The notes: generated from the sequence alone by a model not told the origin. Shown: positions 29,736 through 39,466, numbered from the stretch's first letter. The stretch is DNA of 64,000 nt from an uncultured Planktomarina sp. (GCA_905182535.1 CAJJBZ010000001.1:248001-312000), one strand, 5' to 3'. A program made the numbers and translations.

Positions 29736-29806
29736 GCATGGCATTAGACTGATTTGAATACATCCGTTGATAAAGGAATATTTGCTTTAGTATTTTGAAA
29801 ACTAGC

Positions 29807-30316
29807 CTATCTGAATGGGTAGAGCCAAACACGGTAATCATCGATCAAAACATGAGCTTTATTAATTTGTTCCTTTGTCATTTTCTTAACTACTTCTTCC
29901 TGACTGATCATTGCGTCAGGATCGTTGCCAATGGCAGAAAGCACATACCAGAGATAGGCTCGTACAAGGTCAATTGCAGGCATTCCGAGTCCAACTTCAT
30001 AATACCAACCGACACCAGACTGGGCTCCGGGATGACCCTTCATAGCACTCCGCAAATACCACTCAAACGCGCGCTCATAGTCTTGCTCCACCCCCAAACC
30101 CATTGCATACATTACGCCTATGAGTTCCTCTGCTTCTGCATTTCCGGAGCGAGCAGCAGGCCACAGAGCAGTACGGGCCTCAACAAACCTTCCCTCTTCC
30201 ATAAGATCTCGCGCCTCCTCAAGCTCTGCGTCAGCCTGTGTGCTGCTAATAATAAGCACCACTCCCATCAGCAGCGCACCGAAGTGACCTATAATCCTTG
30301 GTCGAAAATACCGCAT
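29807..30316 (-). CDS. Secreted Sel1-repeat protein
   Basis: The 169-residue product has a signal peptide (ALLMGVVLIISSTQADA) and TPR-like Sel1 repeats: EEARDLMEEGRFVEART, AEELIGVMYAMGLGVEQDYERAFEWYLRSA and AQSGVGWYYEVG with ALWPAARSGNA before. Such proteins act as protein-binding scaffolds in the periplasm. The start may be the ATG at 30316 or the one at 30268, which gives a shorter signal. It is divergent from the peroxidase gene with almost no room between the two starts if 30316 is used. The function is unknown. Confidence 0.8.
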   Translation of the reverse strand: MRYFRPRIIGHFGALLMGVVLIISSTQADAELEEARDLMEEGRFVEARTALWPAARSGNAEAEELIGVMYAMGLGVEQDYERAFEWYLRSAMKGHPGAQSGVGWYYEVGLGMPAIDLVRAYLWYVLSAIGNDPDAMISQEEVVKKMTKEQINKAHVLIDDYRVWLYPFR

Positions 30317-30337
30317 CTTTTAGTTTCCCTGTTACTT

Positions 30338-31613
30338 ATGGCCTCGCCAAGTACTGCTGAACAATATCCCTTATCCGAAAATCAATTTCACCCAATTGAT
30401 CCACAAAAAGCAAGTATTGGACAACTTTTATTTTATGATAAAGTTCTATCTGGCAACCAAAATATAAGTTGTAGCACATGCCATCATCCGAAACACGGTG
30501 GGGGAGATGGTCTGAGCCTTGGTATAGGTGAGGGTGGATTAGGGCTTGGCCCAGAGCGCACTCCTGGCAAAGGTGCTCAGAAAATTCGGAAGCGTATTCC
30601 AAGAAATGCAAGTGCTTTATGGAACTTGGGACACAAATCGATAAATGTGATGTTTCACGATGGTCGCCTTGAAATTAGTGATATTTACCAAAATGGTTTC
30701 AACTCACCGGCTCAAGAATGGCTGCCAAATGGCTTAGACACGCTAATATCTGCTCAAGCAATTTTCCCGCTTGTTGCACAATTTGAAATGGCCGGAAATC
30801 CGAAAGAAAATGAAATCGCCGGAGCCATACATGATCGTATTGATGCTGCTTGGCCCATATTGGCCAAAAGGGTGCGCCTAATTCCTCAGTATGGCGACCT
30901 TTTCGTAGAAGCCTTTGATAATATAGATGTTCCTCAGAATATTACCATCGTTGAAATAGCAAAGGCATTAGTCTGCCTTTATTAACCTTGAATGGCGAAG
31001 CTATGACAGCCCATACGATGATTTTATTAGTAACGGAACCGATCTGCCTAAAGCAGCTGAGAGAGGGCGAAAAGTCTTTTTTGAAAGTGGACGATGTTCA
31101 GTTTGCCATAGTGGGCCTCTTTTGAGTGATCAGAAATTCTATGCGCTTTCACTACCAGCTTTTGGACCTGGTAGAACTCGACGATTTGATCCTGCAGCTC
31201 GCGATATTGGACGTATGGGGGAAAGCGATTTGGTGGAGGATGCCTATCGGTTCAAAACTCCGCGCCTTCGGAATGTTGCCTTGACTGCCCCATATGGCCA
31301 TAATGGTGCTTATCCTACTTTGGAGGGGATTGTGCGTCACCACTTAGACCCAGCAGGTATGCGTATTAAATGGCAACGTAATATGGCTGAACTACCTTTG
31401 GTTCCTTGGCTCCAAGATATAGATTTTGTGGTTCAATCAGATCGATTTGAAATGGAGCGACAAAGTAAAAAAATTGATATAACGGCAAAAGCTCTAAGTG
31501 ATCAGGAAGTTTTCGATATAGTAAGCTTTCTCGAAAGCTTAACAGGAAAATCTGCTAAGTTAGGGACGCTTGGTATACCAGAAAGTGTTCCAAGTGGACT
31601 AAGTATCGATTGA
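30338..31613 (+). CDS. Di-haem cytochrome c peroxidase/MauG family protein, frameshifted near 30970
   Basis: A periplasmic di-haem protein. The first haem site is SCSTCHHPKHGG and the second is SGRCSVCHSGPLL. The second half has TPRLRNVALTAPYGHNGAYPTLEG, where the histidine and following residues resemble the MauG/CcpA ligand region. The frame stops after AKALV at 30984 and resumes as AFINLEWRSYDS; one extra T explains this. Rejoined length is about 425 residues. In frame just before the ATG at 30338 there is a hydrophobic export-like stretch (PHLLVSLLL then MASPSTA) but no ATG or GTG to start it, so the true N-terminus is probably damaged too. The substrate is unknown. Confidence 0.82.
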
Positions 31614-31937
31614 AGTTGTGGCAAATACTTCTTTAAATCTGTTCAGAATACCTGCACTATCAGATATTAGGGATTATAGACTTTGAGTGGGTTAGCCTAA
31701 AGAATACTTTTCTAAATTGTACTTTACCTATCAGATAATATTGTAATTTTTTTATTAAAAACAAAAAATCTATATTCGATTGTTAAACAATAGTTTTATA
31801 GATTTTTATTGAGTTCGAACAAATAAAATGATTTTTTGCAACCGGTTGCAAAAATAATAATCATATGCTTATCTAATAATTGTCGGCAAAATATTTGTTT
31901 GACAATTATAAATTATAAATTCGTCTGGGAGGACCTC
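31614..31937. other. AT-rich leader of the sugar ABC operon
   Basis: This 324-base gap has no gene. Its last 110 bases hold the palindrome at 31834-31853, a TTGACA at 31899-31904 inside a TTGTC/GACAA inverted repeat, and the GGGAGG ribosome site for the binding-protein gene. The first 180 bases are AT-rich without a clear structure. Confidence 0.6.
31834..31853. promoter_or_regulatory. LacI-type operator upstream of the sugar ABC operon
   Basis: A perfect 20-base palindrome, TTTTGCAACCGGTTGCAAAA, with the central CG step and half-site GCAACC typical of LacI-family operators. It lies 85 bases before the binding-protein start. The same 16-base core recurs at 39467-39482 before the divergent dehydrogenase operon. 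The likely binder is the LacI-family protein at 35275-36276. Confidence 0.8.
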
Positions 31938-32888
31938 ATGAAAACTGTAATAAAGTCGCTCGCAATTGGCGCTGCTTTGTTTGCATCACCTATTACAGCC
32001 CTGGCTGGCAGCCACGGTGATAACCTAAAATACGTTCTTGTAAGCCACGCACCTGATAGTGATAGCTGGTGGAACACAATCAAAAATGGCATTGCCCTTG
32101 CGGGAGAGCAAATGGGCGTTGATGTTGAGTATCGCAATCCACCAACAGGTGATTTAGGAGATATGGCTCGTATAATCGATCAAGCTGCAGCTTCCGCACC
32201 AAACGGGATTATAACAACCCTTGCAGATTATAGTGTACTAAAAGGTCCTATAATGAACGCAGTAGCTAGTGGTGTTGATGTTATAATTATGAATTCAGGC
32301 ACACCAGAACAGGCGCGTGAAGTAGGCGCGCTTATGTATGTAGGTCAGCCTGAGTATGATGCAGGATATGCTGCGGGTTTACGTGCAAAAGGCGACGGCG
32401 TTGCTAGCTTCTTGTGTGTTAACCATTATATCTCATCACCATCATCCACAGATCGTTGCCAAGGGTTTGCAGATGGCCTTGGTATTAAACTTGGAAACCA
32501 GATGATTGACTCAGGTCAAGATCCATCCGAAATTAAAAACCGGGTTTTAGCGTATTTGTCTGCCAACCCTGATACTGACGCTGTCCTAACACTTGGCCCA
32601 ACATCTGCAGATCCTACTCTATTAGCTTTGGACGAGAACGGTATGGCAGGTGATATCTACTTTGGAACATTTGATCTCGGTACAGAGATTGTAAAGGGTA
32701 TCAAGGCTGGCGTAATTAGCTGGGGCATCGACCAACAGCCATTCTTGCAAGCTTACTTACCAGTTGTTGTAATGGCCAACTACCATCGTTATGGTGTTCT
32801 TCCTGGAAACAACATCAATTCTGGCCCAGGGTTTGTAACTGCTTCTGGCCTTGAGATGGTTGAAAAGTTTGCTGGCGAATTCCGCTAA
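31938..32888 (+). CDS. Sugar ABC transporter substrate-binding protein (ribose/fructose type)
   Basis: A periplasmic-binding protein of the type 1 sugar family. The start at 31938 has a strong GGGAGGACC site and gives a signal peptide ending ITALAG. The mature protein has KYVLVSHAPDSDSWWNTIKNG, PNGIITTLADYSVL, VDVIIMNSGTPEQ, VGQPEYDAGYAAGLRA and FGTFDLGTEIVKGIKAG, matching FrcB-like and related pentose/hexose/cyclitol receptors. Length is 316 residues. The permease follows after a terminator-like hairpin, a common arrangement that keeps more receptor than membrane protein. The sugar is not deducible; a cyclitol or rare hexose fits the downstream dehydrogenases. Confidence 0.9.
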   Translation: MKTVIKSLAIGAALFASPITALAGSHGDNLKYVLVSHAPDSDSWWNTIKNGIALAGEQMGVDVEYRNPPTGDLGDMARIIDQAAASAPNGIITTLADYSVLKGPIMNAVASGVDVIIMNSGTPEQAREVGALMYVGQPEYDAGYAAGLRAKGDGVASFLCVNHYISSPSSTDRCQGFADGLGIKLGNQMIDSGQDPSEIKNRVLAYLSANPDTDAVLTLGPTSADPTLLALDENGMAGDIYFGTFDLGTEIVKGIKAGVISWGIDQQPFLQAYLPVVVMANYHRYGVLPGNNINSGPGFVTASGLEMVEKFAGEFR

Positions 32889-32896
32889 AACTAAGA

Positions 32897-32934
32897 AGGG
32901 CGGAGCTTTTTGAACAAAAGCTCCGCCCCTTTTT
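32897..32934 (+). terminator. Intrinsic terminator between receptor and permease genes
   Basis: A 13-base-pair perfect stem (GGGCGGAGCTTTT with AAAAGCTCCGCCC), a 5-base loop and a T run follow the receptor stop by 8 bases. It should stop most transcripts, leaving partial read-through to the permease and ATPase genes, so receptor mRNA would be more abundant. Confidence 0.88.
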
Positions 32935-32960
32935 TATGTAAAGACTATAGGGTGAATTTG

Positions 32961-34076
32961 ATGAATAATAAATTATCTATTCCAGATGAACGTGTTAAAG
33001 AGATGTCTACTTTTAGAAACTCTCTTATCCGTCCTGAACTTGGTGGGATTATTGGAACCATAGTAGTCTTTATTATATTTATAATTCTTGCGTCTGATAG
33101 TGGGATGTTCAGCTCGCAGGGCGTTCTAAACTGGTCCATTGTCTCTGCGCAATTCATGATTATTGCCGTGGGTGCTTGCCTGCTAATGATTGCTGGTGAG
33201 TTTGATCTTAGTGTTGGTTCTATGATCGGATTTGCCGGAATGCTAATTGCCATTTTTGGTGTTACATTTGGATGGCCCATGTGGATGGCAATATTACTGA
33301 CCTTTGCCATTTGCATTGCAATTGGAGCACTGAATGGTTTCATCTGCATACGAACTGGATTACCAAGTTTTATTGTTACTCTGGCCTTTCTCTTCATTTT
33401 GCGCGGTTTCACAATTTTTTTACCACAAACTATAGAACGTAAAACTATTATTGGGGGAATTAGAGAAGCAGCTGAAGGAGATTGGCTGGGTGCGGTATTT
33501 GGCGAAAAACTATTTATGGGATTTTTTCAGTATCTGGGTGATCTTGGCATTATTAGCGTATTCTCTCGCGGTACACGCGCCGGCGAACCAGTAGTAAACG
33601 GAATACCAATGCTCATAGTGTGGGCACTAATACTCGTGGCGTTTGGTCATATACTGTTAACTAAGACACGGTTTGGTAATTGGATTTTTGCATCAGGTGG
33701 TGATGCTGAAGCTGCAAGAAATTCAGGCGTTCCAGTGAATAAAGTTAAGATATTGATGTTTATGTTCACAGCTTTTTGCGCAACAGTTTTCGCTACCTGT
33801 CAAGTTATGGAGTTTGGTTCTGCTGGGGCGGACCGAGGTCTTTTGAAAGAATTTGAAGCTATTATTGCTGTTGTGATTGGTGGCGCACTGCTTACTGGCG
33901 GCTATGGCTCTGTAATTGGTGCAGCTTTAGGCGCTTTGATTTTTGGAGTTGTTCAACAAGGCTTATTTTTCGCTGGGGTAGAGAGTTCTCTTTTTCGAGT
34001 TTTTCTTGGTTTGATACTGTTAGGTGCCGTTATACTGAACACATACATCCGTCGCTTAATTACAGGGGAGCGTTAA
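32961..34076 (+). CDS. Sugar ABC transporter permease
   Basis: An inner-membrane permease of the RbsC/FrcC/XylH type with about nine to ten helices in 371 residues. Conserved blocks are LLMIAGEFDLSVGSMIGFAG, ALNGFICIRTGLPSFIVTLA, NWIFASGGDAEAARNSGVPV and GGALLTGGYGSVIGAALG. The start at 32961 (MNNKLSIPDE) is chosen because an earlier in-frame start would lie inside the terminator. It overlaps nothing and is 1 base from the ATPase gene. Confidence 0.92.
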   Translation: MNNKLSIPDERVKEMSTFRNSLIRPELGGIIGTIVVFIIFIILASDSGMFSSQGVLNWSIVSAQFMIIAVGACLLMIAGEFDLSVGSMIGFAGMLIAIFGVTFGWPMWMAILLTFAICIAIGALNGFICIRTGLPSFIVTLAFLFILRGFTIFLPQTIERKTIIGGIREAAEGDWLGAVFGEKLFMGFFQYLGDLGIISVFSRGTRAGEPVVNGIPMLIVWALILVAFGHILLTKTRFGNWIFASGGDAEAARNSGVPVNKVKILMFMFTAFCATVFATCQVMEFGSAGADRGLLKEFEAIIAVVIGGALLTGGYGSVIGAALGALIFGVVQQGLFFAGVESSLFRVFLGLILLGAVILNTYIRRLITGER

Positions 34077-34077
34077 G

Positions 34078-34872
34078 ATGAATTCTCAAGCTACAATAAC
34101 CCCGATTATAGAGATGAGGAACATCCGAAAACATTATGGGCCCGTTATAGCTCTAGCCGGAGTTTCGATAAAGATTTATCCGGGGGAGTGTCATTGTCTG
34201 TTAGGTGATAATGGCGCAGGAAAATCTACATTTATTAAAGCTATGTCAGGAGTGGTGAAGCCAACGCAAGGTGAGATTATTGTTAATGGAGAACAAAAGT
34301 TTTTTAATAATCCACGCGATGCGATGCAAGCGGGTATTGCAACTGTGCACCAACACCTAGCAATGATCCCACTGATGTCGGTCAGTCGGAATTTTTTCTT
34401 AGGTAACGAACCAACAAAGAAAATCGCTGGTATCCAATTCTATGATCGGAAACATGCTGATAGTAAAACAATGGAAGCTATGAGCAAGATGGGTATTAAC
34501 TTACGCGGTCCTGACCAAGCAGTCGGTACTCTCTCTGGAGGTGAGAGGCAAACAGTTGCAATTTCCCGAGCGGTCCATTTTGGTGCACGAGTACTAATTC
34601 TGGATGAACCCACATCCGCATTAGGGGTCCGTCAGACATCAAACGTACTCGCTACAATAGATAAGGTACGTAATGAGGGAGTGGCGGTGGTATTTATTAC
34701 CCACAACGTCCGCCACGCCCTTGCAGTTGGAGATCGCTTTACTGTGTTAAACCGTGGCCAAACTCATGGTACGGCGATGCGTGGCGACATAACTCCAGAG
34801 GATCTTCAAAACCTCATGGCTGGTGGTCAAGAATTGGCCACACTCGAGGGTTCTCTAGGTGGAACAGTCTAA
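34078..34872 (+). CDS. Sugar ABC transporter ATP-binding protein (single-domain FrcA type)
   Basis: A single-domain ATPase of the carbohydrate uptake type. Walker A is LLGDNGAGKST, the signature is TLSGGERQTVAIS and Walker B is VLILDEPTSALG. The Q-loop lies in VHQHLAMIPLMSVSRN, and VVFITHNVRHALAVGD is the H-loop. At 264 residues it has one domain only, unlike the tandem RbsA/XylG type, so two copies must form the working pair, as in FrcA. It follows the permease by one base. Confidence 0.93.
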   Translation: MNSQATITPIIEMRNIRKHYGPVIALAGVSIKIYPGECHCLLGDNGAGKSTFIKAMSGVVKPTQGEIIVNGEQKFFNNPRDAMQAGIATVHQHLAMIPLMSVSRNFFLGNEPTKKIAGIQFYDRKHADSKTMEAMSKMGINLRGPDQAVGTLSGGERQTVAISRAVHFGARVLILDEPTSALGVRQTSNVLATIDKVRNEGVAVVFITHNVRHALAVGDRFTVLNRGQTHGTAMRGDITPEDLQNLMAGGQELATLEGSLGGTV

Positions 34873-34887
34873 TATGGGGGTGTTTAA

Positions 34888-35118
34888 ATGAATAAAGTAC
34901 GTCTGAAATCACTGGAATTAAGGCATCCGTTTTTTATACCACTTTGGCGTCGAGTTTTACTCGTGATATTGCTTGTTTTTTGGTCGGTTATAGAAGGCTT
35001 AATGGGCAACCAAGTTTGGGCTTTATTGGTAGGTAGCATAGGTATTTATTCAATTTACGTTTTCTTCTTTGACTTCATTTTACCTAAAGAGATGGCGACA
35101 GAAAAAAAAGATTTGTGA
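34888..35118 (+). CDS. Small membrane protein in the ABC operon
   Basis: A 76-residue protein with two predicted membrane helices (LLVILLVFWSVIEGLM and VWALLVGSIGIYSIYVFFF) and a basic N-terminus (NKVRLKSLELRHPF), so both termini are probably cytoplasmic. It starts 15 bases after the ATPase stop with a GGGGG-rich ribosome site (TATGGGGGTG). I know no function. A small accessory or stability factor for the permease is possible because it is in the same transcript. Confidence 0.65.
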   Translation: MNKVRLKSLELRHPFFIPLWRRVLLVILLVFWSVIEGLMGNQVWALLVGSIGIYSIYVFFFDFILPKEMATEKKDL

Positions 35119-35274
35119 TCAAATACTGCTCACATACATAAATATGTTGATAATAATTAATATAGAGCTTTGATCCGTTGCTTATAGCTTTTTATAATTA
35201 AAATATAATATTAGCACTAGCTAGTTATATTTAAATATACGAACCAAAACACGGAATGAAGGATATCAAAAGGA

Positions 35275-36276
35275 ATGGCAGTCACTTTAAAAGATGTAGC
35301 TGAAATGGCGGGCGTTTCTCGCTCGGCTGTATCTCGGACGTTTACCGAGGGGGCTTCAGTTTCTGACAAAGTGCGGCTCAAGGTTATGGAAGCATCTGCC
35401 ATATTAGGATTTCATCCCAATGCTCTTGCCTCTTCCCTCACAACCGGTCGCACCAAGCTGATTGGCGTGGTGTCTGATAACTTCCACAACCCTATCTTTC
35501 TAGAAGTTTTCGATTTAATCACCAAAGGCCTGCAAGAGCGTGGCCTACGAACTTTGTTGGTCAATCTCTCCGATGAGGTGGATCCCGCAAATTCTGTGCG
35601 CATGCTGCGGCAATATTCAGTGGATGGGGTGATCGTTGCCTCTTCAACTCTGCCAGTGAGCTTTGCAGAGGCCTTCCAAACTGCTGGCGTGCCAGTTGTA
35701 CATCTTTTTGGCCGCCACTCCGTGCAACCCAAAGTACATACAGTCGGCATCGACAATTTTGCAGCAGGTCAAATGGCGGCGCAAACTTTGATTGCTCGTG
35801 GCTATGACACGATTGGCTTCATGGGTGGCCCAGAAACCGCCACCTCAACCCAAGATCGGTATGCGGGTTTTTTGTCGGAGTTGCGTGCGCATACCAATGT
35901 TGCCCATAGTGTGACCTATGCCAAAGCCTATTCATTTGCAGCGGGACGTGCGGAAATGTTGCGGTTGATAGCGGCGGGTCCTGCGCAGGCCTATTTCTGC
36001 GGGGATGATGTCTTGTCTATTGGCGCGCTGTCAGCGGCTGAAACCGCAGGCCTATCAGTCCCAGATCAGATCGGATTTATTGGGCTCAATGATATGGAAA
36101 TGGCGCATTGGGCAAACATCAATCTGACAACCATTCATAACCCCATCAAGCAAGTGGTAGCCAGTTCGGTCGAATTGGTGGTAGCGATGCTTTTGGATCC
36201 AACTCAACGCCCGAAAGCGGTGCTGTTTCCCAGTAGCGTTGTAGAGCGGGGCACATTGCGCCCGCTCCACAGTTAG
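35275..36276 (+). CDS. LacI family transcriptional regulator
   Basis: The N-terminal helix-turn-helix (VTLKDVAEMAGVSRSAVSRT) and hinge helix (HPNALASSLTTGRTKLIG) are typical. The periplasmic-binding-like effector domain has VVSDNFHNPIFLEVF, YSVDGVIVASSTLP, VGIDNFAAGQMAAQTL and FIGLNDMEMAHW. Length is 333 residues. AAAAGGA lies just before the ATG. It lies between the ABC operon and the convergent dehydrogenase operon and is the obvious binder of the two palindromes at 31834 and 39467. The gene is GC-richer than the ABC genes. Confidence 0.93.
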   Translation: MAVTLKDVAEMAGVSRSAVSRTFTEGASVSDKVRLKVMEASAILGFHPNALASSLTTGRTKLIGVVSDNFHNPIFLEVFDLITKGLQERGLRTLLVNLSDEVDPANSVRMLRQYSVDGVIVASSTLPVSFAEAFQTAGVPVVHLFGRHSVQPKVHTVGIDNFAAGQMAAQTLIARGYDTIGFMGGPETATSTQDRYAGFLSELRAHTNVAHSVTYAKAYSFAAGRAEMLRLIAAGPAQAYFCGDDVLSIGALSAAETAGLSVPDQIGFIGLNDMEMAHWANINLTTIHNPIKQVVASSVELVVAMLLDPTQRPKAVLFPSSVVERGTLRPLHS

Positions 36277-36280
36277 ATTT

Positions 36281-37435
36281 TTATTTAAACATCGGAGGGC
36301 GGGCATCGAGCCACGCCCCGTCTTGTTTGCCCGATTGCGCAACGGCAAAGACGGCCGCCATTGAGCGCAAACCATCTTCAGACCGTGGGTAAAGATCTGC
36401 AGCCGGATCAATGGCGCGGCCTTCGTTGCGGGCATGAATAGCTTCTGCCAAATCAGTGTAGATATTAGCAAAGGCCAAAGGCATCCCTTCGGCATGACCA
36501 ACGGTTACTCTTGTAGTGCGGTCTGCTTCTGGTGAAAGGCTTCCCTCACCACGCTCAATAATCTGTAGCCTTTCACCCAGCGGCATATAGAAAAGTTGAT
36601 TTGGGTGTTCCTGCGACCAACGCAAACCACCCTTTTCACCAAAAACTTGTATTCCCAAACCATGTTGGCGGCCAATGGCAATGGATGAAGTCCACAAACG
36701 GCCCACTGCACCGCCATCCATGCGGAAATTAACCATTGCATCATCTTCGAGCTCTCGTACATCTATACAAGAAACCGTATCCGCGCTCAACTTAGTGATT
36801 TCTTGGCCTGTAACAAAAGATGCCATATGAAGTGCATGTATACCACAATCGGCAAACTGGGCAGATACACCGGCTTGCGCGGGGTCATAGCGCCAACGTA
36901 CCCGTGGATTATCGGCATCAGCTGCATCCGCATGGTGACCATGAGCAAACTCAGCATTAACCAACCGCACCTTACCAATATCACCGCGGGCCACCATGGC
37001 TTTCATATGCCGCACCAATGAATAACCGGAATAGCCATAGTTTACTGCGCAAATTTTGCCTGTGGTGTGAGAGATTTTCACAATCTCTTCACCTTCCTCT
37101 ATCGTCATAGTCATAGGCTTTTCACAAAGCACGTGAAAGCCACCTTCCAAAAACGCCTTAGTGATCTCAAAATGTGTAGAATTGGGTGTGGCTACTGTAA
37201 CTAAATCAACAGGATGCGCCTGTGCCTGCTCGCCAGCAAGCATGTCTTGCCAGCAGCCATATGCTCTATTTCCTAATCCTAAGGTTTTACCATAGCGAAT
37301 GCCTTCTTCAGGCCGGTGATCCAAAGCACCGGCTGTAAAGTCAAACAACGCATCAAGACCTGCGCCCAAGCGGTGTGCGGGTCCTATTTGGCTGCCATCA
37401 CCGCCACCAATCATACCCCATTTTAACTTTGTCAT
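36281..37435 (-). CDS. Gfo/Idh/MocA family oxidoreductase (384 residues)
   Basis: An NAD(P)-dependent dehydrogenase. The Rossmann motif is WGMIGGGDGSQIGPAHRLGA and the catalytic lysine is in FHVLCEKPMTMTIEE. The second domain has QFADCGIHALHMASFVTG, where the histidine fits the catalytic position, and HAEGMPLAFANIYTDLAEAI. The N-terminal GGGDGSQIG variant belongs to a subfamily often paired with TIM-barrel isomerases in sugar or cyclitol loci. It is intact and the last gene of the minus-strand operon, 4 bases from the end of lacI. Confidence 0.92.
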   Translation of the reverse strand: MTKLKWGMIGGGDGSQIGPAHRLGAGLDALFDFTAGALDHRPEEGIRYGKTLGLGNRAYGCWQDMLAGEQAQAHPVDLVTVATPNSTHFEITKAFLEGGFHVLCEKPMTMTIEEGEEIVKISHTTGKICAVNYGYSGYSLVRHMKAMVARGDIGKVRLVNAEFAHGHHADAADADNPRVRWRYDPAQAGVSAQFADCGIHALHMASFVTGQEITKLSADTVSCIDVRELEDDAMVNFRMDGGAVGRLWTSSIAIGRQHGLGIQVFGEKGGLRWSQEHPNQLFYMPLGERLQIIERGEGSLSPEADRTTRVTVGHAEGMPLAFANIYTDLAEAIHARNEGRAIDPAADLYPRSEDGLRSMAAVFAVAQSGKQDGAWLDARPPMFK

Positions 37436-37446
37436 TCAGTTGTTCC

Positions 37447-38333
37447 TTAAAAGCCGATGGATTGAAGATAGGCGCGGTTGAGTTTTGCATCATCCACAGG
37501 GGAGGTGTCACCAGATGGATCACAGTCCTGCTCTACTGTGCACCAGCCGTTAAAACCAGTATCCAACAAAAGTTGACGTACTGCTGGAAAGTCCACATTA
37601 CCATCTCCAAGATTACAGAAGATACCCTCGCCACAGGCATCATAGAAACCTGTACGATTAGCCAAAACGCTCGCTTTAATTTTTGGATCTATATCCTTGA
37701 AATGCATGTAGTTAATTCTAGAAATATGTTTCTTCATAAATGTAACTGGGTCAAAACCTGCGTAAGAATGATGGCCTGTATCAAAGCAAATGCCAAGTAT
37801 TTTTGACCACCTCATCCAATAACCGCTCCAACTCAGGTTCAAAGTCGATGAAACCAGCAGCATGGGCGTGAATGCCAACGGAAAGACCATATTCTTCAGT
37901 GCCTATTTTAGCGATTGTGGCGATACGGTTGCGAAAAACTTCCCATTCTGCAGTGTCCATCTGTTCGGCTTCTGCGGCGCGACCCGCGGTAGGCGCGCGA
38001 CGTGGGGAGATGCTGTCGATGATCACAAGCCGTGTTGCCCCATGGGCTGCAAGGGCTTTGCAGGTACGGATTGAACCATCTAGCACATCATCCCAAGCAT
38101 CCGGATCATGAAACGCGCGGAAAATGACGCCGCCAATCAGCTCTTGGTCGAACTCAGAGAGGGCCTCTGCCAATATGGCTGGCTCTTCTGGCATATAGCC
38201 TACTGGGCCCAGCTCAATGCCTGTGAAAGCCTGCCTTTGCATTTTCCTTCAACACCTGGCGCCAATCAGGATTACGGGCATCATCTGGGAACTCCACACC
38301 CCAAGAGCAGGGCGCATTACCAATTTTAATCAT
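37447..38333 (-). CDS. TIM-barrel sugar isomerase/epimerase or inosose-dehydratase-like protein, frameshifted near 38238 and 37800
   Basis: The N-terminus MIKIGNAPCSWGVEFPDD and then FTGIELGPVGYMPE, SISPRRAPTAGR, SVGIHAHAAGFIDFEPELERL, ILGICFDTGHHSYAGFDPV and GEGIFCNLGDGNVDFP match the IolE/IolH-like xylose-isomerase-fold family, with metal ligands in DTGHH and the HAH segment. Members act as inosose dehydratase, keto-sugar epimerases or isomerases. Two frame changes are needed, one at TTTCACAGG near 38238 and one near 37800. Rejoined length is about 295 residues. It lies 12 bases upstream of the Gfo/Idh gene. The substrate cannot be fixed. Confidence 0.85.
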
Positions 38334-38350
38334 CTTATAGCCTCATAAAT

Positions 38351-39446
38351 TTAATAATTTGCAACAGTAACCCATGCCTGCTTGATGCTGGAATCTAGGG
38401 CTGCAGTCACAATACGATTTACTTCCATACCCTCTTCAAACGTGGGCCATATTATGCGGTTTTCAGCAATTGCCGTCAGAAAATCTTTCGCCTCGATTGT
38501 AATCTGGTCTTGGTAACCGGTCCCATGCCCTGGCCCTTGGCAAAACGGTAGATAATCTGGATGGGCAGGGCCTGTGAGTATTTTTTGAACCCTTTTTCTT
38601 CCTCTGGGCCATCCATAGTATATAGATGCAACGCATTTTGATCTTCTTGGTCAAACCTTATCGATCCTTTAGTACCATGTATTTCGTAAGCATATCCCAT
38701 TTTTCGGCCTGTTGCGACGCGCTAAAATACATCTGTCCCATAGCGCCATTTGAAAAGCGACACATCATTTGCGCATGATCGTCATTGGTGACATCACCGC
38801 CAGGGCGGGTGCCGTTTGTCCGTCATAACGACCATCATCTGCTTCATCACGCATAAAAGCATGTGCTGCATTAAACTCATGCCAAGTAAAAGTATCCCAT
38901 CGTGCCATTGGCTGATCCCTGTGCTCGCCATCCACCGATTTCAGGGTCTGCAAAAAAATCTTCTGTCATCTCACCACGAAACCACGTGACCTCACCTATA
39001 CGACCCTCGGAAAGAAACTTGCGGACCTGTTGCGAGGCTGGGGTGCGAATGTAGTTGAACCCCACCATGTTGGTAATACCGGCAGTCTTGGCCGCAGCTA
39101 CCATGGACCTGCTTTGTTCAAGTGATATCCCAAGGGGTTTTTCACATAATACCGGCTTACCAGCAGCAAGGGCTGCCAAGGCTATGTCGTGGTGGGTGGC
39201 TTGCGGAGAGGCTATTACAATCGCTTGAATGTCTGTGTCGGCAATCATTTCGTGCCAATTAGATGTTGCTTTTTCAAAGCCGTAGGCTTTTCGGTAGATT
39301 TCAGCACTTTCGGGAGTACTGGCACAAATTGTAACTAATCGTGGCCGCAGCTCCGTGTTAAACACACTGGCTACTGATGCAAAGGCAACGGAATGCGCCT
39401 TTCCCATGTAACCACCACCAATAATTCCAATGCCTATGTCACTCAT
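38351..39446 (-). CDS. Gfo/Idh/MocA family oxidoreductase, several frameshifts
   Basis: The N-terminal 190 residues are intact: IGIIGGGYMGKAHSVAF, VIASPQATHHDIALAALAAGKPVLCEKPLG and TNMVGFNYIRTPASQQV, which is the standard dehydrogenase Rossmann domain. From about 38880 downwards the frame changes at least four times; the pieces NAAHAFM, CRFSNGAMGQMYF, MGYAYEIHGTKGSIRFDQED and the last residues WVTVANY are recognisable as family sequence. This is the most damaged gene in the window. Start is the ATG at 39446, 20 bases after the operator palindrome. It is the first gene of the three-gene minus-strand operon. Confidence 0.8.
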
Positions 39447-39466
39447 GTCACGACTTTCCACGCTGT

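Noticed and set aside
29795-30337. Long N-terminal extension of the di-haem peroxidase
   Set aside because: The frame is the shadow of the Sel1 gene on the other strand and lacks family similarity.
31836-31937. Upstream start of the sugar receptor at 31836
   Set aside because: It would begin inside the operator palindrome, and the ATG at 31938 has a strong ribosome site and a proper signal peptide.
37447-39446. True pseudogenes in the isomerase/dehydrogenase operon
   Set aside because: The breaks have the same pattern as in essential genes elsewhere in the window, so gene decay is not supported.
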